A stretch of 11,550 nt of DNA from Christensenella sp. UBA1782 (lineage in GTDB: Bacteria > Bacillota > Clostridia > Christensenellales > DTU072). How positions within the stretch are numbered: the first letter of the stretch is position 1; each line of letters opens with the position of its first letter. Below, piece after piece: positions 1 to 7,019 of the stretch. The stretch spans positions 5,887 through 17,436 of the forward strand of contig DCGI01000100.1 in NCBI GenBank assembly GCA_002315475.1, read 5' to 3'. The position numbers were made by a program, and so were the translations under genes. The notes under the pieces are model-generated. The model saw only the letters and a list, made by a program, of their open reading frames with translations, was not told the origin of the DNA and ran no database searches.

Positions 1-290
1 CTATGAAAGGTGTGCTATTCCTTGTTAAGTTTAATAGTATCCTAAAAGCTTTTTTGCCAAAGGCTTGGCGAACCATGTAAGAATAGCACTTATTTCCTAT
101 GAAAGGTGTGCTATTCCTTGTTAAGTTTAATAGTATCCTAAATGTTATTCTTGCCAAAGGCTTGGCGCACTGTGTAAGAATAGCACTTATCCTCTATGAA
201 AGGTGTGCTATTCCTTGTTAAGTTTAATAGTATCCTAAATGTTATTCTTGCCAAAGGCTTGACGCACTTTGTGAGAATAACCCCTATCCC
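1..290. repeat. Tandem array of three 96-97 bp structured repeats
   Basis: Three head-to-tail units run 1-96, 97-193 and 194-290. The first 46 bases are identical in all three; the middle and end of each unit vary. Units 1 and 2 each carry a 9-base inverted repeat, GTGCTATTC (12-20; 108-116) pairing with GAATAGCAC (81-89; 178-186), which encloses a smaller hairpin GCCAA-AGGC-TTGGC (56-69; 153-166). In unit 3 both right arms are altered (TTGAC in the inner hairpin, GAATAACCC at 275-283). No open reading frame of note crosses the units. The window begins exactly in the array, so more copies may lie upstream. Function is unknown: a structured RNA array, a protein-binding array or a neutral satellite repeat are all possible. 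Confidence 0.9.
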
Positions 291-344
291 CTATGAACGG
301 TGTGCAATTCCTTGTTAGGTTTAATAATATTCCTTGTTAAGTTT
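291..344. repeat. Decayed, internally deleted fourth repeat copy
   Basis: Starting at 291 the unit's first part recurs with substitutions (GTGCAATTC at 302-310 instead of GTGCTATTC, TTAGG instead of TTAAG). A second copy of the unit's ATTCCTTGTTAAGTTT segment follows at 329-344. The remaining parts, including the small hairpin and the right arm, are missing. It marks the right border of the array. From 345 to 420 I see only AT-rich sequence with a weak GGG-AATA-CCC hairpin (345-354) and a T-run (361-366). Confidence 0.7.
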
Positions 345-420
345 GGGAATACCCCGATAGTTTTTTCTTGAAGGAAATAAAAACCTTGCTTAGAGAAGCG
401 ATGAAAGTTTAGGGAAAGCA

Positions 421-449
421 TTGCATTTCGGTTTTTTTTAGTATATACT
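421..449 (+). promoter_or_regulatory. Sigma-A-type promoter for the esterase/mannosidase operon
   Basis: TTGCAT (421-426) and TATACT (444-449) are separated by 17 bases. Transcription would start near 456, leaving a leader of about 22 bases that carries the Shine-Dalgarno AAAGGAAG (464-471), 7 bases before the ATG at 479. This conventional arrangement contrasts with the two promoters further along the window. No operator repeat is obvious around it. Confidence 0.75.
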
Positions 450-478
450 GTTTCTATCAAAAGAAAGGAAGTATTTTT

Positions 479-1864
479 ATGACACTTTTAGAGCCGAGTT
501 GGTTGGGCGTTTGGTTGCCCGTTCTTTGTTTGGTTGCGATAGGATTATTGCAGCTTGCTTACTTTTTTGTTTTTACCGGCTGGAAAGTACCGTTCGTCGT
601 CGTGACGTTGGTACTGCATACGGCTGCCGTTTTCGGCTTTGCCGTTTGGGTGGGAGCGGCGTTTACCGTTTGGACGAATAAACTTTTCCTGTTTGCCGCC
701 CTATACGCCGCCCTTCTTACCCTTCTTGCTTTGCCCGTGTCCTTCTTTATCACGCGCAAAACCATTTCTTTTACGGGTTTTTATTACTTTGCCGCATCCA
801 CGGACGTCGTTTTACTGACCACTTTGGTATTCACGTTGCTTCGTTTACAAAACGTGACGCCTACGCAAACATTGATGACGATGGCGGGCGTTTTGATACC
901 CGTTGTTTTTATCGTCTGTATGGTGATTTTGTATTTCGTCGTGCCGGATGCTTTTCTGTTGCCGCAGAAGAAATTTCAACCCGTTGCCGACACCCTTCCG
1001 GACGGGAACGGAAAGAAAATCAAAGTCGTTCTCCTTACGGGGCAATCCAATGCTTCGGGTTCCACCCGTTGCGTATTTTTGCAAAAAACCGCTCCCGAAA
1101 AATACCCCCTCTATCGACAAGGCTTCCGTAACGTTTGGATTCATTATTATAACGATAACGGCTATTGGCTATCCAAAGGGTTTGTAAACGCCAAACTCGG
1201 ACAAGGGGGAAGAAAAGGCTTTTTCGGCCCCGAATTGGGCATGGCGGAAGTTTTTGCCGAAAAGCGTCCCGACGAAGATATTTACATCATCAAATACGCT
1301 TGGGGGGGGAGCACCATGCACACGCAATGGCTTTCTCCCTCTTCCGCAAAAGCCGAGGGCAGAAAAACGGGGGACTTATACACCGCTTTTATTACCTTTA
1401 CACGCCAAACGCTCGAATACTTAGAGAAAAAGGGATACCAACCCGAAGTCATCGCAAACTGTTGGATGCAGGGCGAAGGCGATGCTTTTCCGAAACAAGC
1501 CGATTTCTATAAAAAACGCACCGAGACCTACGTGAAAGATACCGTTTTCGACCTTGCAAAGTACATTCCCGACGGCAAAATGGTTTTTGTCGACGCCGCC
1601 ATATCGGACAGCAAGCTCGATAACGGCAAATACATTTGGCCGGAATACGTCAAAATAAACGCCGTCAAAAAAGAATTGGCGTCCGAAATGGGCGGCATCT
1701 ATTTAGATACCGTCGCCGAAAAACTCTCCTGCGATACCGAACCCAACGGAGAATATCACACGCCCAAACAGGTAGACCACGCCCATTACGACTCCCTCAG
1801 TGCCGTTAAGCTCGGTCGTATGTTCGGCGAAGCCGTCCTCTCGATTCTACGGGAGAAAGCATGA
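479..1864 (+). CDS. Membrane-anchored SASA/CE6-like carbohydrate O-acetylesterase
   Basis: This 461-residue protein has two parts. Residues 8 to about 156 form about five hydrophobic membrane segments. Residues 181-456 form an SGNH-type esterase domain of the SASA family (sialate O-acetylesterase / acetylxylan esterase, CE6-like). Visible family blocks are GQSN with the likely nucleophile Ser190, an FGPELG block (residues 249-254), WMQGEGD (329-335), and DHAHYD, giving the likely catalytic Asp433 and His436. Such enzymes remove acetyl groups from sugars; the exact substrate cannot be read from sequence. The most basic loop (TRK, residues 92-94) lies on the same side as the C-terminus, so by the positive-inside rule the esterase may face the cytoplasm, but this is weak. 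The start is well supported by a Shine-Dalgarno 7 bases upstream. Its stop overlaps the GH38 start (ATGA), so the two are co-translated. I do not recognise the membrane domain. Confidence 0.85.
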   Translation: MTLLEPSWLGVWLPVLCLVAIGLLQLAYFFVFTGWKVPFVVVTLVLHTAAVFGFAVWVGAAFTVWTNKLFLFAALYAALLTLLALPVSFFITRKTISFTGFYYFAASTDVVLLTTLVFTLLRLQNVTPTQTLMTMAGVLIPVVFIVCMVILYFVVPDAFLLPQKKFQPVADTLPDGNGKKIKVVLLTGQSNASGSTRCVFLQKTAPEKYPLYRQGFRNVWIHYYNDNGYWLSKGFVNAKLGQGGRKGFFGPELGMAEVFAEKRPDEDIYIIKYAWGGSTMHTQWLSPSSAKAEGRKTGDLYTAFITFTRQTLEYLEKKGYQPEVIANCWMQGEGDAFPKQADFYKKRTETYVKDTVFDLAKYIPDGKMVFVDAAISDSKLDNGKYIWPEYVKINAVKKELASEMGGIYLDTVAEKLSCDTEPNGEYHTPKQVDHAHYDSLSAVKLGRMFGEAVLSILREKA

Positions 1865-4857
1865 AGTTCTCAGCTCAAAAAGCCACGCAGAAAATCGAAT
1901 GGAATGCTCGTAAATTGGTGCGGTTACAAAATGCGTTTTACGCTAAGTCGTTTCATTTACTTCGTATGCCTTTCCGTACCCGTCTGGAGTCGTTAAACGA
2001 AAGACTTTTTGCCCGTGCTTACAAAAAGGTGGGTTGTCTGCAAGCGGAAGGCTTCGTAAGTAAAGAGCCGCTCCCTTTCGAAAGACGTTTCGAAGGTGTC
2101 CAAACCGAAATCAAAATCGGTCAGGCTTGGGCAAAAGAAGTTTTTGACTGTGCATGGATGCACGTCACCGGAATCTTACCCGAAGCAAACGGGAAAGAAC
2201 TCGCCTTCCTCCTTGACGTAGGGGGAGAAGGTCTTGTTTATGACAAGAACGGCAATCCCAAACAAGGCATCACCGACTATTCCAGTTTTTTCTGTTACAC
2301 GCTCGGCTTGCCCTTCAAAAAATACGTTTGCATAGACGGATTGGTCGACGGCAATACCGTTGACTTTTACATAGATTGCGGTGCCAACGACCTTTTCGGA
2401 AATTTCCCCGACAAGTGCGTTCCGTCCCAACTCGACGTCGTGGAAGTGTATCCCGAAATTCGTGGCTTATACTATGATATTTCGGTTCTGCTTGCCGCCC
2501 ATGACGTTAATAAAAAAAGCAAACACTTCGATGACGCTTATAAAACCGTTCGTTCCGTTTTGACGCACGCCCACCTTCTGACCGAAGAACAAGCCCGGGT
2601 TTGTCGAAACAAGCTTCGCCCCTTTCTCGAAAGGAAAAGTCAAGACGATTTTTGCTTCTACGCCATGGGGCACGCGCATATTGACCTTGCTTGGGAATGG
2701 CCGATTCGGGAAACCATACGGAAGGGAGGAAGAACCTTTTCTTCGCAAATCATGAATTTGGAGCGGTATCCTTTTGCCTATTTCGGAGCAGGGCAGGCAC
2801 AACTGTATCAATGGATAAAAGAGTATTATCCCACCCTTTTCGAAAAGGTAAAAGACCTCCACCGTCAAGGTCGATGGGAACTGCAGGGAGCTACTTGGGT
2901 AGAATCCGACACCAACATGATTTCGGGAGAATCCATGCTTCGGCAGTTTTATTACGGCAAAAAATTCTTTTCCGAAGAATTCGGCGAAGAAGTAAAGCTG
3001 CTTTGGCTTCCCGACACCTTCGGGTACAGTGCCTGTCTTCCCGCCGTCATGAAGTTATCCGGCGTCGATTATTTTCTGACCTGTCGATTGGGATACAACA
3101 AGGCGAAAAAGTTTCCTTCCGTTTTCCGCTGGGAAGGTTTGGACGACTCGACCGTTCTCGTGCATTACGTTCCCGACCGAGTATATAACAGTCCCGCTAC
3201 CCCCTATTTTCTGAATGAAGGAAAAGTTCGTTTTACCGAGAAAGCCGTTTGCAACGAAGCCGTCAATCTGTACGGAATCGGCGACGGAGGGGGCGGTCCG
3301 GGTTTTGAACATCTCGAAAGAATCATGCGGGAACGGGACGTATTCGGCATACCCAAAGTCAAGCCGAGCAAAGTACTCGACTATTTCCGTACCGTCGACA
3401 ACGGCGCCGCCTACAAGCGTCACAAGGGAGAACTCTATCTCGAACAATTTCGAGGTACCTACACCACCCATTCCAAAGTCAAGTATTACAACCGAAAAAT
3501 AGAAATCGCCCTGCAAAACTATGAGTGGCTCGCCGCCATGCAAGGGACAGAAGAATTACCGATTTCGTTAGCCGAAACGGAGGATATTTGGAAAGAAGTC
3601 CTCCTGTACCAATTCCACGACGTCCTGCCCGGTTCTTCGATTAACAGGGTATACGATGAATGTGAACCTCGCTACGCTTTGCTTTGGAACCGTCTGCAAG
3701 AAGGCATCGTCGCTTTGGCAAATCGTCTCGGCGGTGTCGTCAATCTGACGCCTTTCTTTATCAAGAAACCCGTAAAAATCGGTACGGAATGGAAATACCT
3801 TTCCATTCCCCCTTACGGAACCGCAGAACCGTCGGCAACGCCCGCCCTTACCTCGTTTTCGGCACGTTGCGGTGCGAATTTTATTGAAAACGATTGCGTC
3901 AAGGTCGTTTTTAAGGCAGGCAAAATCCTTTCCTTATTCGATAAAAAGTCGGGGAAAGAATTGATATGCGGCGGCAAAGGAAACGAATTCTTATCCTATC
4001 GGGACTACGGAAACTGTTGGACGATTCGACCGAAGAGTTACGCCTTAGCCCGAAAACAGAAGGCACGTTGCCTTTCTTTCCGCACCTACGTCGACGGGGC
4101 GAAAGCGTCTGCCGAAATCGTATATCGAATCGGGAAAAGTACCGTCCGTCAAGAAGTCGTCATCTTGGACGGAGAACGTTGCCTTCGATTCGACTCTACC
4201 ATAGACTACCGCGAAAAGAACAACGTTTTGCGAGTTTGTTTCCCCGTCGCCGTTCGGTCGAACGAAGCCTCGTACCAACTCCAATACGGGCATATCGCAA
4301 GAAGTACGCACGACAAAACCGCCGAAGAAAAAGCGATGTTCGAAGTGCCTTGTCAAAAATTCTTCGACCTGTCCGACGGACAAATCGGTATTTCGTTCTT
4401 AAACGACTGCAAGTACGGATGCCGTTGTAAAAACGGAAAAATGTATCTTACTCTTTTCCGTTCTCCCTTAGGCGGCCCGAGCCACAACGTCGACAGAGGC
4501 GAACACACCTTCTCGTACGGGCTGTTTATTCACGACGGAAACCTTTCTTCGGAAACCTATCGTGCCGCATACGAATTCAACAATCCGTTACTTATTACCT
4601 CTGTTTCGGGCACCCAAAGTTCTTTTTATACGACAGATAATGAAAACGTCGTTTTAGACGGCGTCCAAACTTTGCCGACCGGACTTGCTTTACGTTTTTA
4701 TAACGCATCGGCTACCGAACAGGAAGCAAACGTCACTTTTGCAAAGCATACCTGCGTCGCCCGAATTGACCTGTTCGGCAACGCGCTCGCACCCCATAAC
4801 GGCTCGCTGCGTTTACCGCCGTTCGGGATTATCAACCTGTTGGTTCAACCCGTTTGA
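1861..4857 (+). CDS. GH38 alpha-mannosidase
   Basis: This 998-residue protein is a glycoside hydrolase family 38 alpha-mannosidase of normal bacterial length. Order: an N-terminal accessory region (1 to about 260), the catalytic domain starting with GHAHIDLAWEWP (270-281), a middle helical region, then a C-terminal beta-rich region (about 650-998). Family knowledge makes His273 and Asp275 zinc ligands, Asp385 in WLPDTFGYS the nucleophile and a zinc ligand, and His586 in FHDVLPGSS the fourth ligand; all four are present, so the enzyme should be active. It removes terminal alpha-mannose residues, with retention of configuration. No signal peptide or membrane segment is seen, so it is probably cytoplasmic and acts on imported oligosaccharides. 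A GGGAG site (1851-1855) precedes the ATG, which overlaps the esterase stop by 4 bases. No clear terminator follows: the 100 bp gap has only an ATGCG/CGCAT inverted repeat without a T-run. Confidence 0.93.
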   Translation: MKFSAQKATQKIEWNARKLVRLQNAFYAKSFHLLRMPFRTRLESLNERLFARAYKKVGCLQAEGFVSKEPLPFERRFEGVQTEIKIGQAWAKEVFDCAWMHVTGILPEANGKELAFLLDVGGEGLVYDKNGNPKQGITDYSSFFCYTLGLPFKKYVCIDGLVDGNTVDFYIDCGANDLFGNFPDKCVPSQLDVVEVYPEIRGLYYDISVLLAAHDVNKKSKHFDDAYKTVRSVLTHAHLLTEEQARVCRNKLRPFLERKSQDDFCFYAMGHAHIDLAWEWPIRETIRKGGRTFSSQIMNLERYPFAYFGAGQAQLYQWIKEYYPTLFEKVKDLHRQGRWELQGATWVESDTNMISGESMLRQFYYGKKFFSEEFGEEVKLLWLPDTFGYSACLPAVMKLSGVDYFLTCRLGYNKAKKFPSVFRWEGLDDSTVLVHYVPDRVYNSPATPYFLNEGKVRFTEKAVCNEAVNLYGIGDGGGGPGFEHLERIMRERDVFGIPKVKPSKVLDYFRTVDNGAAYKRHKGELYLEQFRGTYTTHSKVKYYNRKIEIALQNYEWLAAMQGTEELPISLAETEDIWKEVLLYQFHDVLPGSSINRVYDECEPRYALLWNRLQEGIVALANRLGGVVNLTPFFIKKPVKIGTEWKYLSIPPYGTAEPSATPALTSFSARCGANFIENDCVKVVFKAGKILSLFDKKSGKELICGGKGNEFLSYRDYGNCWTIRPKSYALARKQKARCLSFRTYVDGAKASAEIVYRIGKSTVRQEVVILDGERCLRFDSTIDYREKNNVLRVCFPVAVRSNEASYQLQYGHIARSTHDKTAEEKAMFEVPCQKFFDLSDGQIGISFLNDCKYGCRCKNGKMYLTLFRSPLGGPSHNVDRGEHTFSYGLFIHDGNLSSETYRAAYEFNNPLLITSVSGTQSSFYTTDNENVVLDGVQTLPTGLALRFYNASATEQEANVTFAKHTCVARIDLFGNALAPHNGSLRLPPFGIINLLVQPV

Positions 4858-4922
4858 TACCTCGTTTTGCGTTTGGGGGATGCGTTTGCTCCATGCGTTG
4901 TGCCGACTTCGCATGATTCCGA

Positions 4923-4951
4923 TAGACAAATCGAAAAAATCGAAGTATAAT
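4923..4951 (+). promoter_or_regulatory. Promoter for ybaK, placed for a leaderless transcript
   Basis: TAGACA (4923-4928) and a perfect TATAAT (4946-4951) are 17 bases apart. Only six bases separate the -10 box from the ATG at 4958, so the expected start of transcription falls on or next to the start codon. The spacer contains a small TCGA-N5-TCGA inverted repeat (4931-4943), whose meaning is unclear. Confidence 0.75.
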
Positions 4952-4957
4952 AGAGTT

Positions 4958-5428
4958 ATGGAAAAAACAAACGTCATGCGCATTTTGGAGCAGAAGAAGA
5001 TACCGTTTATACCGCACGAAGTCGAAGGAAACCCGACCGACGGTATGACCGTCGCTACCCTTCTCAACGCTCCCGCCTATTCGGTTTTCAAAACGTTGGT
5101 TACGGTGGGGAGCGACCTAAACCATTATGTTTTCGTGGTACCTGTTTCCGAAACGCTCGACCTCAAAAAAGGTGCCAAAGCCATGGGCGTGAAAAGCATA
5201 GCCATGTTAAAACAAAAAGAGCTTTTTCCTTTGACGGGATACGTTCACGGCGGATGTTCTCCCATCGGCATGAAAAAGCCTTTCAAAACCTGTATCGACG
5301 AAACCGCTCAACTATGCGACACGATTTTTTTCAGTGCGGGAAAAATCGGCTATCAAATCGAAACGGAACCGAACCTTTTGACGGCTGCTTTCGATTTCTT
5401 TTATGCGGACGTAACCGTAGGAGGATAA
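4958..5428 (+). CDS. ybaK: YbaK/EbsC-type Cys-tRNA(Pro) deacylase
   Basis: The 156-residue product matches the YbaK/ProX family of free-standing trans-editing deacylases, which hydrolyse mischarged aminoacyl-tRNA (classically Cys-tRNA-Pro) in the cytoplasm. Visible hallmarks are the conserved lysine in YSVFKTL (Lys45), the VFVVPVSETLDLKK strand region (58-71) and the glycine-rich GGCSPIGMKK loop (98-107). Length is typical of the family. The open frame continues upstream to 4685 inside the GH38 gene, but that extension has no family similarity. ATG 4958 gives the normal N-terminus MEKTNVMRIL. There is no Shine-Dalgarno before it; instead a TATAAT ends six bases upstream, which suggests leaderless translation. 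The DUF896 gene begins 3 bases after the stop and is very likely in the same transcript. Confidence 0.9.
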   Translation: MEKTNVMRILEQKKIPFIPHEVEGNPTDGMTVATLLNAPAYSVFKTLVTVGSDLNHYVFVVPVSETLDLKKGAKAMGVKSIAMLKQKELFPLTGYVHGGCSPIGMKKPFKTCIDETAQLCDTIFFSAGKIGYQIETEPNLLTAAFDFFYADVTVGG

Positions 5429-5431
5429 ACC

Positions 5432-5641
5432 ATGGACGAACTGTTACAAAGAATTAACGAACTGGCTCGCAAGCAACGGGAAATCGGATTGAGCGAGGAG
5501 GAAAAAATCGAACAAGCCGAGCTCCGTAAAAAGTATTTGGAACGTTTCCGCAGCTCTTTTGTTGCGCAGTTGGAAAACACGTATATCGTCGACGAAACGG
5601 GAAAAACCAAGTTTACCGAATACAAAAAAGGAAAAAAATGA
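5432..5641 (+). CDS. DUF896 (YnzC/UPF0291) small protein
   Basis: This 69-residue protein fits the DUF896 family of small helical proteins found in Bacillota: it starts with MDELLQRINELARKQREIGL, followed by an acidic EEEKIEQAELRKKYLERF helix (22-39) and a QLENTYIVD segment (46-54), ending in a lysine-rich tail. The molecular role of the family is not established; some members are linked to the SOS regulon in Bacillus, but I see no LexA box here. A full AGGAGG (5419-5424), overlapping the end of ybaK, sits 7 bases before the ATG, so it is translated from the ybaK transcript. Confidence 0.88.
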   Translation: MDELLQRINELARKQREIGLSEEEKIEQAELRKKYLERFRSSFVAQLENTYIVDETGKTKFTEYKKGKK

Positions 5642-5651
5642 CACCGAAACG

Positions 5652-5689
5652 GGTTTCTTGTTCCTTACGGAAACCATTAAGCTTTTTTT
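5652..5689 (+). terminator. Possible weak terminator after the DUF896 gene
   Basis: GGTTTC (5652-5657) can pair with GAAACC (5670-5675), or alternatively TTCC (5661-5664) with GGAA (5669-5672). A run of seven T follows at 5683-5689, seven bases after the stem. The stem is short and AT-rich, so efficiency is doubtful. It lies directly in front of the promoter of the next gene pair. Confidence 0.35.
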
Positions 5690-5693
5690 ATCG

Positions 5694-5722
5694 TTGACAG
5701 TCACGCGTGCGTATGATATTAT
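5694..5722 (+). promoter_or_regulatory. Strong extended -10 promoter for the envelope gene pair
   Basis: A perfect TTGACA (5694-5699) is followed after 17 bases by TATTAT (5717-5722), with a TGA extension (5714-5716) as in extended -10 promoters. The expected start of transcription is near 5729, leaving at most about four bases before the ATG at 5733. No ribosome binding site can fit in that leader. Confidence 0.8.
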
Positions 5723-5732
5723 ATATATACTT

Positions 5733-7019
5733 ATGAGCAAAAAAAGGACGATCGGTGACAAGAAAACGCTTTCTCCTACCGCACGATTTTTTCGGCGGTT
5801 TTGGTATTGGTTTGTCACCGTTCCCGTCTTGATTGCCGTATCGGTGGTTTGGCTTTATTTCTTGGGCGTTTTTGAAGATACGAGAACCAAAAAAGTTACC
5901 CTTTCCACGTCCTCTCCCGAAAGCATCTTTTTATTACCGGAAAATCTTTTCCGCTTTTTCGTAACGGCAAGCGACGGTTCTTCGATTACTTATTCTTCTT
6001 CCGATGAAAACGTAGCCGAAGTGAGCGAAGAAGGTATCGTTTATACCCATTCACCCGGCACTTGCGACATATACGCAAAAGCCGCCGACCAATCCGTCCG
6101 TCTGAGCGTCATCGTTTCTCGCTATGCGATAAAATGGTTCAAAGTCGCAGGTGACACCTTTACGGACGACGACATTTTAAGCGCCATTCCCGATTTGGAA
6201 GGTGTCGTCACAGGCTACACGCCCGGCGAAAGTTACGACTGCTACACCACATTTCAAAACGAACAGACAGTCGGTTCTTCGTATAGGATTAACGGCATCG
6301 GTTCTTCGCCGATATGGGACGATTACACCTATTTTGCCATAACGCTCTACGGCATGGAGTCTTACGTAGATCCCGTTTACGGCGATATGTACCGAACCGT
6401 CAGTTTGGGAGAAATACTGGTCTACGTTTTTGCCGAAGAAGACGCCAGAGATACCGCTCAAACCAATTACGATTTGCAACATCAACGGGAAGCTCTCGAA
6501 CCCATGAACACCTTTGCCAAGGAAATAGACCTTACCTGTCTATCGGTTATCGACGTTTTGTCCGAAATCGTTCCCGAATTCGTCGACGTCACGACAAGCG
6601 GTTTGGTGTCTTTCTATTTGGAAGATTGTTCCGTTTCGTACACCGTAAAACAATCGGGAAAGCTTGTCGTCAGCTCCAAATGCACCTGCTACATTCGCGT
6701 ATACATCGGAGAAACGTTATATAACCGATATCGACTGAACGTCAACCCCATAGAAGTTTCGGAATCCTATTCGCTGCAAGACTTCATTACGGTAGACTCT
6801 TTGCGGGAGAAAGCTCCGAACGACGTGGCTTCTTTTTCCGCTTCCGACAAGCGGTTGATTCCGCAATACGAAGGAGGCAACCTTATCGGCTTTATCGCAA
6901 ACGAGCTTGCCGATCCGGGTACGCTGTTTATTCTCGGAAAAGACTCGGGAGATCACTTGATTTTCCGTTCCAAAATTGCCATATACGAAAAAATCGACTA
7001 CGATGAGGAGGTAGAATGA
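5733..7019 (+). CDS. Single-pass membrane protein with Big_2-like domain, function unknown
   Basis: I do not recognise this 428-residue protein as a named family. It has a basic cytoplasmic N-terminus (1-24), one membrane segment (about 25-46, without a signal peptidase motif) and a large extracytoplasmic part. Residues about 55-128 resemble a bacterial Ig-like (Big_2) domain: SSSDENVAEVSEEGIVY, then PGTCDIYA and a closing SVIVS strand. The remaining 300 residues look beta-rich and acidic, with cysteines at 170, 269, 299, 317 and 319. The ATG at 5733 is chosen because it gives a normal N-in anchor and because the promoter ends just upstream; the frame is open back to 5559, but that part overlaps the DUF896 gene and the promoter. 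The downstream gene starts on its stop codon, pointing to a two-protein envelope module. Confidence 0.8.
   Translation: MSKKRTIGDKKTLSPTARFFRRFWYWFVTVPVLIAVSVVWLYFLGVFEDTRTKKVTLSTSSPESIFLLPENLFRFFVTASDGSSITYSSSDENVAEVSEEGIVYTHSPGTCDIYAKAADQSVRLSVIVSRYAIKWFKVAGDTFTDDDILSAIPDLEGVVTGYTPGESYDCYTTFQNEQTVGSSYRINGIGSSPIWDDYTYFAITLYGMESYVDPVYGDMYRTVSLGEILVYVFAEEDARDTAQTNYDLQHQREALEPMNTFAKEIDLTCLSVIDVLSEIVPEFVDVTTSGLVSFYLEDCSVSYTVKQSGKLVVSSKCTCYIRVYIGETLYNRYRLNVNPIEVSESYSLQDFITVDSLREKAPNDVASFSASDKRLIPQYEGGNLIGFIANELADPGTLFILGKDSGDHLIFRSKIAIYEKIDYDEEVE

Noticed and set aside
1..290. CRISPR array or integron attC array
   Set aside because: The units are contiguous with no unique spacers or cassettes, there are no cas or integrase genes, and the repeat is about 97 bp. 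GTTAAGT resembles one integron core motif, but the partner motif is missing.
376..411. Short leader peptide (TTG CTT AGA GAA...) before the esterase gene
   Set aside because: It is only eight codons long and lies upstream of the predicted transcription start, so it would not be on the transcript.
3055..3543. 162-residue open frame on the - strand
   Set aside because: It is antisense to the catalytic part of the intact GH38 gene, with no supporting start signal or family motif.
4893..4914. ATGCG/CGCAT inverted repeat after the GH38 gene as a terminator
   Set aside because: The loop is long, the stem is five bases and no T-run follows.
4685..4957. N-terminal extension of the YbaK frame
   Set aside because: It overlaps the GH38 coding end, lacks YbaK similarity, and the promoter plus normal family length point to ATG 4958.
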